Below, piece after piece: positions 1-7,596 of a stretch of DNA of 16,207 bases. Under the pieces are notes generated by a model. That model did no database searches and was not told the origin of the DNA. It was given only the letters and a program-made list of their open reading frames with translations. Each line of letters begins with the position of its first letter. The stretch's first letter is position 1. The DNA comes from Proteiniphilum sp. UBA5283. Its GTDB lineage: Bacteria > Bacteroidota > Bacteroidia > Bacteroidales > Dysgonomonadaceae. The stretch covers positions 20,418 through 36,624 of the forward strand of contig DHSP01000018.1 in the NCBI GenBank assembly GCA_002408485.1. The letters are read 5' to 3'. A program made the position numbers and the translations under genes.

Positions 1-2
1 CA

Positions 3-557
3 CATTCTCCACAGATCAGACAGGCCGGAAAAGCAGAGCCAAACAGGCATAAAAGGACAAAACGCAAAAAGACAACCGCATTGTGGATTCCTATTATGGG
101 AGGAGTGGCAATTGCATTGGCAGCTCTTTTTTTTTTCAGAGGCCTTCAACCCGGGGAAAGTGAAATAATTGCCGGATACCTGCCCGGAACAGAAGCCGAA
201 AAGGTTATCATCCCTCCATCAGATACCTTTTTACATGCATCGCCCGGAACCAACGCCGTATATGGCGCCTCCCGCACCGAAGAAGCAAAAAACAACCTTC
301 CGCAAAGAGAAGCGGAAAAAATCCGACTCGGTGAAGGCAAAACGTTGCGTCTGCTGGCGCTGGAGCTGTTTGGAAACAGGGAGTTTTGGGTCTATATTTA
401 CCTCGAGAACAAGAAACAGATCATAAATCCCAACCGCGTACCCGCCGGCACAGAACTGATTATTCCCGATACATCAACATACGGCATTGATGCCGGTGAC
501 CCACGGTCGGTCTCCAAGGCAAAAGAGGAGGGTGAACGTGCCTTGGGCAACTTATAG
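3..557 (+). CDS. Membrane-anchored LysM-like protein, probably HU-family (5' end cut)
   Basis: The reading frame is open to the left window edge, so the N-terminus is missing; the first in-frame TTG (81) lies inside the gene. The visible part starts with a polar, strongly basic stretch (KRTKRKK), followed by one membrane segment (about residues 28-46 of the visible part) and a region of about 110 residues. The C-terminal portion has a LysM-like pattern (GEGKTLRLLALELFGN, then FWVYIYLEN and NPNRVPAGTELIIP) and ends with an acidic tail. The positive-inside rule puts the tail in the periplasm, where LysM-like folds usually bind peptidoglycan. Bacteroidetes proteins with this tail commonly carry an N-terminal HU-type DNA-binding domain in the cytoplasm. 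That domain is outside the window, so HU membership is inferred from family knowledge. A LysM or SPOR-like envelope protein without HU is the alternative. Confidence 0.65.
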   Translation, partial: HSPQIRQAGKAEPNRHKRTKRKKTTALWIPIMGGVAIALAALFFFRGLQPGESEIIAGYLPGTEAEKVIIPPSDTFLHASPGTNAVYGASRTEEAKNNLPQREAEKIRLGEGKTLRLLALELFGNREFWVYIYLENKKQIINPNRVPAGTELIIPDTSTYGIDAGDPRSVSKAKEEGERALGNL

Positions 558-603
558 CAGATCGTGTTCTTTTGCGTTGCCAAGCAATATCCCTGTTTTC
601 TCT

Positions 604-634
604 ATTGACATATAAGGGAAAAAACGTATATTTG
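604..634 (+). promoter_or_regulatory. Bacteroidetes-type promoter for the GH109 gene
   Basis: TATATTTG at 627-634 matches the Bacteroidetes -7 box TAnnTTTG exactly. ATTG at 604-607 is a 3-of-4 match to the -33 box TTTG, with 19 bp between them, within the usual 19-21. Transcription would begin near 640, leaving a leader of about 40 nt before the ATG at 682. The region from 558 to 603 shows nothing else I can name. Confidence 0.65.
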
Positions 635-681
635 AATTCTTCTTAAAAATAGATGGAGTATCTTTAAAAATATATATTACG

Positions 682-2106
682 ATGACGAAAACGAATACCT
701 TATTATTGTTTTTATTGATCCTGTTATCGGCATGCAATGGCGGTTCATCCCGGGGATCCGGGAAAGACGATCCCCACCGGTACGTAATCAAAACAGATGT
801 CCCCGCACGACCCGCGGGACAAAAAGATGTACTCGGTCTGGTTACGCCTAGACTGGATACAGTGCGCGTGGGCTTTATCGGCTTGGGTATGCGTGGGCCC
901 GGGGCTGTGCAGCGTTTCACACATATCCCGGGGACAAAGATCGTTGCTCTCTGCGACCTGCATGCCGACAGGGTGGAGGAAACACAAACAATCCTCGACA
1001 AGGCCGGATTACCCCGTGCGGCTGACTATAGCGGAAGCGAAGAGGCCTGGAAGAAACTTTGTGATCGTGATGATATTGATCTGGTCTATATTGCTACCGA
1101 CTGGAAACGGCATGCCGAGATGATGATCTACGCCATGGAGCAGGGTAAACATGTGGCCTGCGAAGTGCCGGCTGCCATGACTCTCGACGAAATCTGGTCG
1201 GTCATCAACACCGCCGAGAAAACACAGAAACATGCTATGCAGCTGGAAAACTGTGTGTATGACTACTTTGAATTAACCACCCTCAATATGGCACAACAGG
1301 GCCTTTTTGGGGAGGTCCTTCACGCGGAAGGAGCCTACATCCACAACCTGAGAGACTTCTGGGGGTATTACGAAGGCGACTGGCGAATGCAGTACAACAA
1401 GGAGTTCCGTGGCGACGTCTATGCCACGCACGGCATGGGACCTGCTGCGCAGGTACTGGATATTCACCGGGGCGACAAGATGAACCTGCTCGTGTCGATG
1501 GATACCAAGCCGGTAAATATTCCTGAATACCTGATCGAAGTGAGGGGGATGGAGCGCGACAGCGCCTATCAGTTTGCCAACGGACAGCACACCATGACCA
1601 TGATCCGAACCGAAAAGGGGAAGACCATTCACATCCAGCACGATGTGGCATCGCCGAGACCCTACAGTCGTATGTATCAGGTGAGCGGAACCAAAGGTTT
1701 TGCGAACAAATATCCCAATCAGGGCTATGCGCTGGAGGCCGAAATGGTGGATGAGAGCGTGACGCCCGACCACGAAAATCTCAACTCTCACTCCTACGTC
1801 TCCGACGAGGTGAAAGATGCCTTGATGGTAAAATACAAACACCGCATACATCGGGAACTGGAAGAGAAAGCCAAAGAGGTAGGCGGCCACGGCGGCATGG
1901 ACTTTATCATGGACTACCGGCTTGTCTACTGCCTGCAAAACGGACTGCCGCTCGATATGGACGTGTACGACCTGGCCGAGTGGTGCTCGCTGGCCGAGCT
2001 GAGCCGTATCTCTCTCGAGAACAACAGCGCCCCGGTGGAAGTGCCCGATTTTACACGCGGCAACTGGAACAGGATTCAGGGATACAAGCACGCCTTCGTT
2101 GAATGA
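682..2106 (+). CDS. GH109 family glycosidase (Gfo/Idh/MocA fold), lipoprotein
   Basis: This 474-residue protein belongs to the NAD-dependent glycosidases of family GH109, whose founding members are alpha-N-acetylgalactosaminidases acting by an oxidation-elimination-reduction cycle. A type II signal (residues 1-18, lipobox LSAC, lipidated Cys18) directs it to the envelope. A KDD triplet at 28-30 could be part of a surface-export signal, but it is further from the Cys than usual. The Rossmann motif is GFIGLGMRGPG at 64-74, and CEVP at 160-163 stands where oxidoreductases have EKP. The GH109 signature residues look intact: Tyr193 in ENCVYDYFE, and Tyr247 and His250 in VYATHGMGP. The length is typical. 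It stands alone, with its own promoter at 604-634 and a terminator at 2131-2164, and is not next to a SusC/SusD pair. The family call is strong; the exact substrate is not shown by sequence. Confidence 0.88.
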   Translation: MTKTNTLLLFLLILLSACNGGSSRGSGKDDPHRYVIKTDVPARPAGQKDVLGLVTPRLDTVRVGFIGLGMRGPGAVQRFTHIPGTKIVALCDLHADRVEETQTILDKAGLPRAADYSGSEEAWKKLCDRDDIDLVYIATDWKRHAEMMIYAMEQGKHVACEVPAAMTLDEIWSVINTAEKTQKHAMQLENCVYDYFELTTLNMAQQGLFGEVLHAEGAYIHNLRDFWGYYEGDWRMQYNKEFRGDVYATHGMGPAAQVLDIHRGDKMNLLVSMDTKPVNIPEYLIEVRGMERDSAYQFANGQHTMTMIRTEKGKTIHIQHDVASPRPYSRMYQVSGTKGFANKYPNQGYALEAEMVDESVTPDHENLNSHSYVSDEVKDALMVKYKHRIHRELEEKAKEVGGHGGMDFIMDYRLVYCLQNGLPLDMDVYDLAEWCSLAELSRISLENNSAPVEVPDFTRGNWNRIQGYKHAFVE

Positions 2107-2130
2107 GGGCTTATCCGGAAATGACCAGAT

Positions 2131-2164
2131 AAAAAAGCGGGCTTTTTCACAGGCCCGCTTTTTT
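2131..2164. terminator. Bidirectional intrinsic terminator between GH109 gene and sucD
   Basis: A perfect 12-bp inverted repeat, AAAAAAGCGGGC (2131-2142) and GCCCGCTTTTTT (2153-2164), encloses a 10-nt loop. The GC-rich stem core ends in a T-run read in either direction, so the hairpin can stop both the GH109 transcript (stop codon at 2106) and the convergent sucCD transcript (stop codon at 2197). Confidence 0.9.
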
Positions 2165-2196
2165 ACGACTGGTCAAATGAATGTGTGGGTTGTGGT

Positions 2197-3069
2197 TCAC
2201 AAATGGCCTCTTTGTTTCAAAAGGGCTGGTAGCTGGCTTGGCTCATCGGCCACGGGGACACCGGCGGCTTCGAAGGCGGCAATCTTTTCGGCGGCGGTAC
2301 CCGTTCCGCTGGAGATGATGGCACCGGCATGTCCCATCTGTTTGCCCGGAGGTGCCTGTTGTCCGGCAATAAAGACGGCAACGGGCTTCGTAACATGCTC
2401 CCGGATATAGGCTGCTGCACGCTCTTCCGCATCGCCACCTATCTCACCGATCAACGCAATCGAGTCGGTTCCCGGATCGTTTTCAAACATTTCCAGTAGC
2501 TCATTGTAATAAAGGCCTACCACCGGATCCCCTCCCACACCCACTGCCGTGGATTGACCCATACCCTTCGCTGTGAGATTGTACACCACCTCGTAGGTCA
2601 GCGTGCCACTGCGGCTGATTACGCCCGTGCCACCCTCGCGGAAGATCATGGAGGGCATAATCCCCACCAGGCTCTTTCCCGGTGAGATCAGTCCGGGGCA
2701 GTTGGGACCGATCAGGCTGGCACCCTTGCGCCGGATATAGCTGTAGGCTTCCACCACATCGAGCGTGGGAACACCTTCCGTGATACAGACAATCAGTCTG
2801 ATTCCTGCGTCGGCAGCCTCCATCATGGCATCTTTCGCAAAGGCTGCGGGAACAAAAATCACCGACGCGTTGGCACCTGTTTCCTTTACGGCATCTCTTA
2901 CCGTATTAAATACCGGAATGCCCTGCACCATCTCACCTCCTTTGCCGGGTGAAGTCCCGCCGACCACATTCGTACCGTACGCTTTCATTTTCGATGCGTG
3001 AAAACCGCCATCACGTCCCGTTATGCCTTGCACAACGAGCCTTGTATCTTTGTTTATCAGAATACTCAT
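2197..3069 (-). CDS. sucD: Succinate-CoA ligase (ADP-forming), alpha subunit
   Basis: The alpha subunit of succinyl-CoA synthetase interconverts succinyl-CoA and succinate with substrate-level ATP formation, in the cytoplasm. At 290 residues it has the normal family length. The N-terminal CoA-binding domain begins with VVQGITGRDGGFHA and continues with GTSPGKGG. The ligase domain holds IGPNCPGLISPG and VISRSGTLTYE. His247 in QMGHAGAI is the residue phosphorylated during catalysis. The gene follows sucC with 13 nt between them and shares its promoter at 4289-4321; the transcript ends at the hairpin 2131-2164. In fermenting Bacteroidetes the enzyme may run in either direction, which the sequence does not settle. 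Confidence 0.97.
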   Translation of the reverse strand: MSILINKDTRLVVQGITGRDGGFHASKMKAYGTNVVGGTSPGKGGEMVQGIPVFNTVRDAVKETGANASVIFVPAAFAKDAMMEAADAGIRLIVCITEGVPTLDVVEAYSYIRRKGASLIGPNCPGLISPGKSLVGIMPSMIFREGGTGVISRSGTLTYEVVYNLTAKGMGQSTAVGVGGDPVVGLYYNELLEMFENDPGTDSIALIGEIGGDAEERAAAYIREHVTKPVAVFIAGQQAPPGKQMGHAGAIISSGTGTAAEKIAAFEAAGVPVADEPSQLPALLKQRGHL

Positions 3070-3082
3070 ACCCTATTTGTTT

Positions 3083-4228
3083 TCAGTCTTGATATTGTTT
3101 TGCCAGCTCTACCGCTCTGCGCGTGGCGTCACCCATGGTCTCCGCCACATGAAAGTGGGTGCCTCTAAGCAGGGCGCGTCCCTCCTTTTCGTTGGTCCCG
3201 GTGAGACGGATCACGATGGGTATCCCGGTCTTGATCTGTTTGAAAGCCTCCAGCAGACCGCTGGCCACGTCGTCGCACCGGGTGATGCCTCCAAAGATGT
3301 TGATCAGCACCACCTTCACGTTTCTATCACCCAGTAGCAGCTTCATCGCCTCAATCACCTTGGTGGGATTGGAGCTTCCGCCAATGTCGAGAAAGTTGGC
3401 CGGATTGCCGCCATAAAGCTTGATCATGTCCATGGTGGCCATGGCAAGGCCAGCGCCATTCACCATGCACCCAATATCTCCACCCAAATGAACATAGCTG
3501 AATCCTTTGCTTTTGGCACTCTGCTCCTTCTTCTCCTCCTCGGTCGGTTCGTTGAGCAAAGCGATCTTCGGATGGCGGTAAAGCGCGTTGTCGTCGAAAG
3601 TCATCTTCGCGTCAATTGCCACAATAGCGCCCTCTTTTGTCAGTACCAGCGGATTAATCTCTGCCAGGGAAGCATCATTTTCCACAAATAAGCTGTACAG
3701 CTTCTGGAATATGGTTGCTGCCTGTCGAACCAGCCCGATTTCGTCGAACAGCTTGAAGGCTGCTTCACGGGCCAGGTAATCGGGAACACCCACCGAGGGG
3801 TCGATCGCAAACTTGTGAATCTTCTCCGGCATAGTCCTTGCCACCTCTTCTATGTCCATCCCCCCCTCCCTGCTTAACATCAGAATGGCCGATTTGGTGC
3901 TCCTGTCTACCACATAGCTGACGTAATACTCCCTGTCAATATTTACGGCTTGGCCCACCAGAATGCGATCGACAATAAATCCCCTGATATCCATACCCAG
4001 AATGGCAGCGGCGTGTCGGCGCAGTTCTATCTCATCGCCGGCCAGCTTTACGCCGCCTGCCTTGCCTCTGCCACCGGTGTGCACCTGTGCCTTGACAATA
4101 ACCTTTTGCGAGTCCAGCTGTTCGTACGCCTTTACTGCATCTTCCACAGAGCGGCACACAATGCTTTTGTCTACAGGGATCCCATAGTTTGCAAAGATCT
4201 CTTTTGCCTGATATTCATGAATCTTCAT
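3083..4228 (-). CDS. sucC: Succinate-CoA ligase (ADP-forming), beta subunit
   Basis: The beta subunit of succinyl-CoA synthetase carries the nucleotide site and contacts succinate. At 381 residues it is close to the 385-390 usual in bacteria. The ATP-grasp domain shows VKAQVHTGGRGKAGGVK at residues 45-61, with Lys46 and the glycine loop as nucleotide contacts, and later AEINPLVL and IDAKM, which supply metal ligands. The C-terminal ligase domain has NGAGLAMATMD and, at 309-317, INIFGGITR, which binds the phosphate end near the alpha-subunit histidine. It is the first gene of the sucC-sucD operon, read from the promoter at 4289-4321, with a leader of roughly 55 nt. Confidence 0.97.
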   Translation of the reverse strand: MKIHEYQAKEIFANYGIPVDKSIVCRSVEDAVKAYEQLDSQKVIVKAQVHTGGRGKAGGVKLAGDEIELRRHAAAILGMDIRGFIVDRILVGQAVNIDREYYVSYVVDRSTKSAILMLSREGGMDIEEVARTMPEKIHKFAIDPSVGVPDYLAREAAFKLFDEIGLVRQAATIFQKLYSLFVENDASLAEINPLVLTKEGAIVAIDAKMTFDDNALYRHPKIALLNEPTEEEKKEQSAKSKGFSYVHLGGDIGCMVNGAGLAMATMDMIKLYGGNPANFLDIGGSSNPTKVIEAMKLLLGDRNVKVVLINIFGGITRCDDVASGLLEAFKQIKTGIPIVIRLTGTNEKEGRALLRGTHFHVAETMGDATRRAVELAKQYQD

Positions 4229-4288
4229 ACGATAATTTTTTATAAAATGGCTTCCTCTATGTTGTTACAGGGTGTCGATTAGAAAAAT

Positions 4289-4321
4289 GAAACGTATGAT
4301 CCCGTTAAATTGTTTAACAAA
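4289..4321 (-). promoter_or_regulatory. Promoter for sucCD
   Basis: Read on the minus strand, TTTG (4321-4318) is followed after 21 bp by TACGTTTC (4296-4289). The latter matches TAnnTTTG at all but the last base. Spacing and composition fit the Bacteroidetes sigma-ABfr consensus. Transcription would start near 4282, giving a leader of about 55 nt before sucC at 4228. The -33 element overlaps the last codons of the gene remnant at 4314-4592. Confidence 0.6.
4304..4318. repeat. Inverted repeat inside the sucCD promoter spacer
   Basis: GTTAAA (4304-4309) and TTTAAC (4313-4318) form a perfect 6-bp inverted repeat around TTG. It sits immediately next to the -33 box of the sucCD promoter. It could be an operator for a dimeric regulator, but a short AT-rich palindrome of this kind can also occur by chance. 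Confidence 0.3.
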
Positions 4322-4592
4322 AGAATGAAAAAGAGACCTTCACACCGGAAATCCGTGCAACGACTGTCCAATCCGTACGTTTCGCATAATAATAGTGATC
4401 TGCAACGGTATCGCCAGCAGGCAGATATTTCAATTGCATGTTGTGGGTATTCAATGCCACAGAAATGGTAATTTCATGGGATTGATCTCCACCCTGTTTT
4501 TATTTTCCTTTGTCCCCTGTAATTATTATCTCAAAAGAATCCGGAGTGAGCCATTGTGATTACTCCGGTGCTACCTCAAAAAAGATTGTAAC
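4314..4592 (-). pseudogene. Possible decayed 3' end of an unrecognised gene
   Basis: One minus-strand frame reads like protein for about 93 codons but is broken by two TAA codons (4562-4560 and 4502-4500). The longest intact piece is 61 codons (4499-4317), with the stop at 4316-4314. It contains protein-like stretches such as EITISVALNTHN, ADHYYYAKRTDW and VVARISGVKVSF. The 19 codons between the two stops (SQWLTPDSFEIIITGDKGK) also look like coding sequence in the same frame. There is no plausible start codon, and the frame ends against the start of the receptor gene at 4595. I do not recognise the family. A chance open frame in non-coding DNA is the main alternative; the continuity of protein-like composition across both stops is what favours a remnant. 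Confidence 0.4.
4541..4568. repeat. Inverted repeat upstream of the TonB-dependent receptor gene
   Basis: CCGGAGT (4541-4547) and ACTCCGG (4562-4568) are a perfect 7-bp inverted repeat with a 14-nt spacer, 26 bp before the receptor ATG at 4595. No T-run follows in either direction, so it is a poor terminator. It could be an operator or a hairpin in the receptor leader. I found no convincing TAnnTTTG promoter for the receptor between 4400 and 4594. Confidence 0.4.
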
Positions 4593-4594
4593 AA

Positions 4595-6997
4595 ATGAAA
4601 AAAAAATTGGTTATCTTGCTGATGAGCCTCCTGGCAGGCTTCGGTGAATCATTTTCACAAGAAAACAACATATTTACGGGAACAGTCGTGGACGAAGAGA
4701 ATCAGGAACTCACCGGCGCCACTGTCTACCTGGAAGAACTGGGTATCGGCGACGATACCGATGCATATGGAGCCTTCCACATTGGCAACGTGCCGGGAGG
4801 AACACATGCTGTCGTGGTAAGCTACGTGGGCTATAAGCCGGTCACAAGGGAAATCACTTTTCCCCGGGGGGAGACACGGCAGGATACCTTCCAGCTGGAA
4901 CGCGACGAACAGGTATTGGTGGAGGTAGAGGTGTTCGGCAGGCGCAGGGAGCGGCCGGAGAAGATGGATGTCCTTCTGCGCATCCCGCTCCGCCTGGACG
5001 AGCAGATACAGAGTATCTCGGTGATCTCGCAGAAGATGCTGACCGACCAGGGCGTACTCACGTTACATGATGCTGTGCGAAATGCACCGGGAGTGGGCAC
5101 CTTCGCTACCTTTGGCAACACCACGGAAAGCATTACTTCCCGGGGATACAGGGGTATCCCCGTCGTGAAGAACGGGGTGAGGGTGCATTCCGACTTCAGG
5201 GGGACAGGCTTTCTGACTGATATGCAGGGGGTGGAGACCATCCAGATCCTCCGTGGGTCGGCTGCCATTGCGCAGGGGGTGGGAAACGACCTTGGCTCGG
5301 CGGGAGGGGTGGTCAACATCGCCACCAAGACCCCGCGCTTCATCAACGCCGGGAACGTGGGATTCCGAACAGGCAGCTGGGGGCAGGTGAGACCCACCTT
5401 CGACGTGCAGTTCGTGGGCGACAGGCTGCAGCGGACCGCTTTTCGGCTGAATGGTGCCTGGGAAAGGGCCGATAACTACCGGGTCTTTGTTTCCAAAGAC
5501 CGTATCTATCTGAACCCCTCATTCATCTGGCGTACCGATAACAAAACCAGCATCACGCTGGAGATGGATTACCTGCACGACGCACGTACTCCGGACCAGG
5601 GTACAGTCAACCTGAATGCCGACAGCGTATGGAATGTGTACAAGATGCCCCACGACCGCTTTCTTGGTTTTTCCACCGACAGACAGACCACAAATACGCT
5701 TACTTATCTGGCGCAGGTACACCGTACTGTCAATGAACATCTCAGCCTGCGTGTTTCTTACGCGGGCTCCGGCATGAATCAGACAAAAATCGGCTCTCAT
5801 GCTTCGCCCCTCAGAAATGTCACGCAAACGGGTTTGTATAATTTACGTTCACGGGCTTATAGCGGAAGTGAAAGGGATGACAAAAACGGTGTCTTTCAGA
5901 TCGATCTCATCGGGAAAAATCTCCTTACCGGCATGGTAAAACATACCTTCAACCTCGGGATCGATTACCGGTGGACCGACCTCACTACTGTCAATACCAA
6001 CACGGTAACGGTGGATACGGTCGATGTCCTGCAACCCATCTCCAACACCGCACCCAATGTCAGCCTTATCAACGGAGATCCGGTCCGTTCACGCGAATAT
6101 GCTTATGGCATGCTGCTGCAGGAGCTGATGACGGTCGGCCCACATCTCAAGCTCTCGCTCGGCCTCCGCTATAGCCAGTTGAGCGGTACCAGCAACAACA
6201 GTATCTCCACAAACGGCGGCAGCGTCTGGGATCCGCTGTTGGGAATCATCGTCACCCCAAGTCAAAACATCAACCTGTTTGCCTCCTACACCACCACTAC
6301 GTCCCTGCGCGGCGCTGCCAACCTGCTCGAAGACCGCCTCACCCCCGCAGGCGCTTCGCGTGAAAAACAGGTCGAAGCCGGCTTCAAGACAGAGTGGTTC
6401 CAAAACAGGCTGCGGTTCAATGCAACCCTGTTCCACATTCGGAACAACAACCTCACCTACGCTGCCCTCAATGAGGCAGGAAGCAACACCGGATACTACA
6501 TCAAAGCAGGAAACCTGAAACGACAAGGAGTGGAACTGGAGCTGACCGGAAAAGTACTGAAAAATATGGATGCCGTCGTGGGCTATGCCTACCTTGATGC
6601 GGGTTATCACGACAGCCCTTACTACCACGAAGGGTCCGCCCCCATGAATACAGCGGCACATACTGCCAACGGATGGGTTAATTATACCTTCTTCGAAGGG
6701 CCCCTCAGGGACCTGTCCCTGGGAGTGGGGTTCTATTACACGGGGGAGAGGCCCTTCGCTGAATATACCTACCAGGTGCTTCCCGGCCACCAGGTACAGC
6801 CCAACACCCGGCCGTTTCTGGCCGATGGCTACACCACCGTGAATCTGCAGGCGGGCTACAGGATAAACCGTTGTCAGTTGCGCATATTTCTGAATAATAT
6901 TCTTGATTCACAGGGGTATACGTCTTATTACAGGGGTGGATACCTCAATCCCACCGACCCCCGCAACGTCTCTGTGGGACTGAACTGGCAACTCTAA
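4595..6997 (+). CDS. TonB-dependent receptor, siderophore type
   Basis: This 800-residue outer-membrane receptor takes up a ligand by the TonB-ExbBD energy system. A signal peptide covers about residues 1-21. A carboxypeptidase-like regulatory domain follows (about 27-105, beginning FTGTVVDEENQELTGATVYL and including SYVGYKPVTREI), as is common in Bacteroidetes. The plug domain (about 130-250) carries the receptor hallmarks VETIQILRGSAA and GSAGGVVNIATKTP. The rest is a 22-strand beta-barrel ending in VSVGLNWQL. Plug and barrel resemble ferrichrome-type siderophore receptors rather than SusC: it is shorter than SusC and no SusD partner lies nearby. Iron or another metal chelate is therefore the likely cargo, but the ligand cannot be read from sequence. 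The stop codon overlaps that of the convergent regulator gene (6994-6997) with no terminator between them. Confidence 0.9.
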   Translation: MKKKLVILLMSLLAGFGESFSQENNIFTGTVVDEENQELTGATVYLEELGIGDDTDAYGAFHIGNVPGGTHAVVVSYVGYKPVTREITFPRGETRQDTFQLERDEQVLVEVEVFGRRRERPEKMDVLLRIPLRLDEQIQSISVISQKMLTDQGVLTLHDAVRNAPGVGTFATFGNTTESITSRGYRGIPVVKNGVRVHSDFRGTGFLTDMQGVETIQILRGSAAIAQGVGNDLGSAGGVVNIATKTPRFINAGNVGFRTGSWGQVRPTFDVQFVGDRLQRTAFRLNGAWERADNYRVFVSKDRIYLNPSFIWRTDNKTSITLEMDYLHDARTPDQGTVNLNADSVWNVYKMPHDRFLGFSTDRQTTNTLTYLAQVHRTVNEHLSLRVSYAGSGMNQTKIGSHASPLRNVTQTGLYNLRSRAYSGSERDDKNGVFQIDLIGKNLLTGMVKHTFNLGIDYRWTDLTTVNTNTVTVDTVDVLQPISNTAPNVSLINGDPVRSREYAYGMLLQELMTVGPHLKLSLGLRYSQLSGTSNNSISTNGGSVWDPLLGIIVTPSQNINLFASYTTTTSLRGAANLLEDRLTPAGASREKQVEAGFKTEWFQNRLRFNATLFHIRNNNLTYAALNEAGSNTGYYIKAGNLKRQGVELELTGKVLKNMDAVVGYAYLDAGYHDSPYYHEGSAPMNTAAHTANGWVNYTFFEGPLRDLSLGVGFYYTGERPFAEYTYQVLPGHQVQPNTRPFLADGYTTVNLQAGYRINRCQLRIFLNNILDSQGYTSYYRGGYLNPTDPRNVSVGLNWQL

Positions 6998-7596
6998 ATC
7001 TCGAGATCTTCGATGGCTACAATCTTCTTGGAGATGGCATAGATGGTGAGCCCCGACTGGCTGCGGATGCCGGTCTTCATGGTGATGTTTTTCCGGTGAC
7101 GCACTACGGTGTGGATGCTGATGTGAAGCGAGTCGGCAATCTCCTTGTTCATCAGCCCGTTTACAAGGCCGGTGAGGACTTCGATCTCTCTTTTGGTGAG
7201 GTTGTCGTCCTCACCCTTTTGTTTGTTTTCCTTCCTGCTTTTGTTGTCCAGCTTCGTCAGGCATTGAAGAATGTGCTCCGGCGTATCATAAAGCGTGAAG
7301 GAGATGTCGGCAAGCATGGACTGCTTTTGGATGATGCCGTAATCGATGCCGGCTACTGACAGGGAGGGATGATTTTTTCGGATCCTCCTGACCTCTTTCT
7401 CCCGGTTTACAAACTGCAACGGGTTGGCAATAAGGATGTCGATAGCTGTGGACTCCAGCATCTCCGAAAGGTCTTCCAGTGACTCCACCCGGAGGATCCG
7501 GCAATCCAGGTCGGACTGATACAAAATGGCCATCAACCCCTCACAGATAACCCTCGAGGCCTCCAATATCACGATATGAAGAAGGGGCTTACGCAT
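6994..7596 (-). CDS. LuxR-family regulator with degenerate receiver domain
   Basis: This 200-residue protein has a receiver-like N-terminal half (about 5-115) and a LuxR-type helix-turn-helix (about 132-192: LTKREIEVLTGLVNGLMNKE, then HISIHTVVRHRKNI). The receiver lacks the phosphorylation chemistry. The usual acidic pair is replaced around LEAS (11-14), and the expected phospho-Asp position is Asn58 in DILIANPL. It therefore probably does not act as a normal two-component regulator. I start at ATG 7596 because AGGAG lies four bases upstream; the longer frame from 7611 begins with TTG and has that ribosome site inside it. The gene overlaps the end of the hemerythrin gene by 8 bp, so the two are co-transcribed and probably translationally coupled. 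What it senses is unknown. Confidence 0.85.
   Translation of the reverse strand: MRKPLLHIVILEASRVICEGLMAILYQSDLDCRILRVESLEDLSEMLESTAIDILIANPLQFVNREKEVRRIRKNHPSLSVAGIDYGIIQKQSMLADISFTLYDTPEHILQCLTKLDNKSRKENKQKGEDDNLTKREIEVLTGLVNGLMNKEIADSLHISIHTVVRHRKNITMKTGIRSQSGLTIYAISKKIVAIEDLEI

Noticed and set aside
1273..2091. Long minus-strand open frame (272 codons)
   Set aside because: It lies wholly opposite the GH109 gene, has no homologous motifs and is His/Val-rich as expected of a shadow of a high-GC coding strand.
4229..4594. Cobalamin riboswitch ahead of the TonB-dependent receptor
   Set aside because: The conserved B12-box type core is not visible, and the region instead holds the gene remnant and a simple inverted repeat.
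6089..6790. Minus-strand open frame of 233 codons inside the receptor gene
   Set aside because: It is opposite a clearly coding beta-barrel region and shows no domain; a shadow frame.
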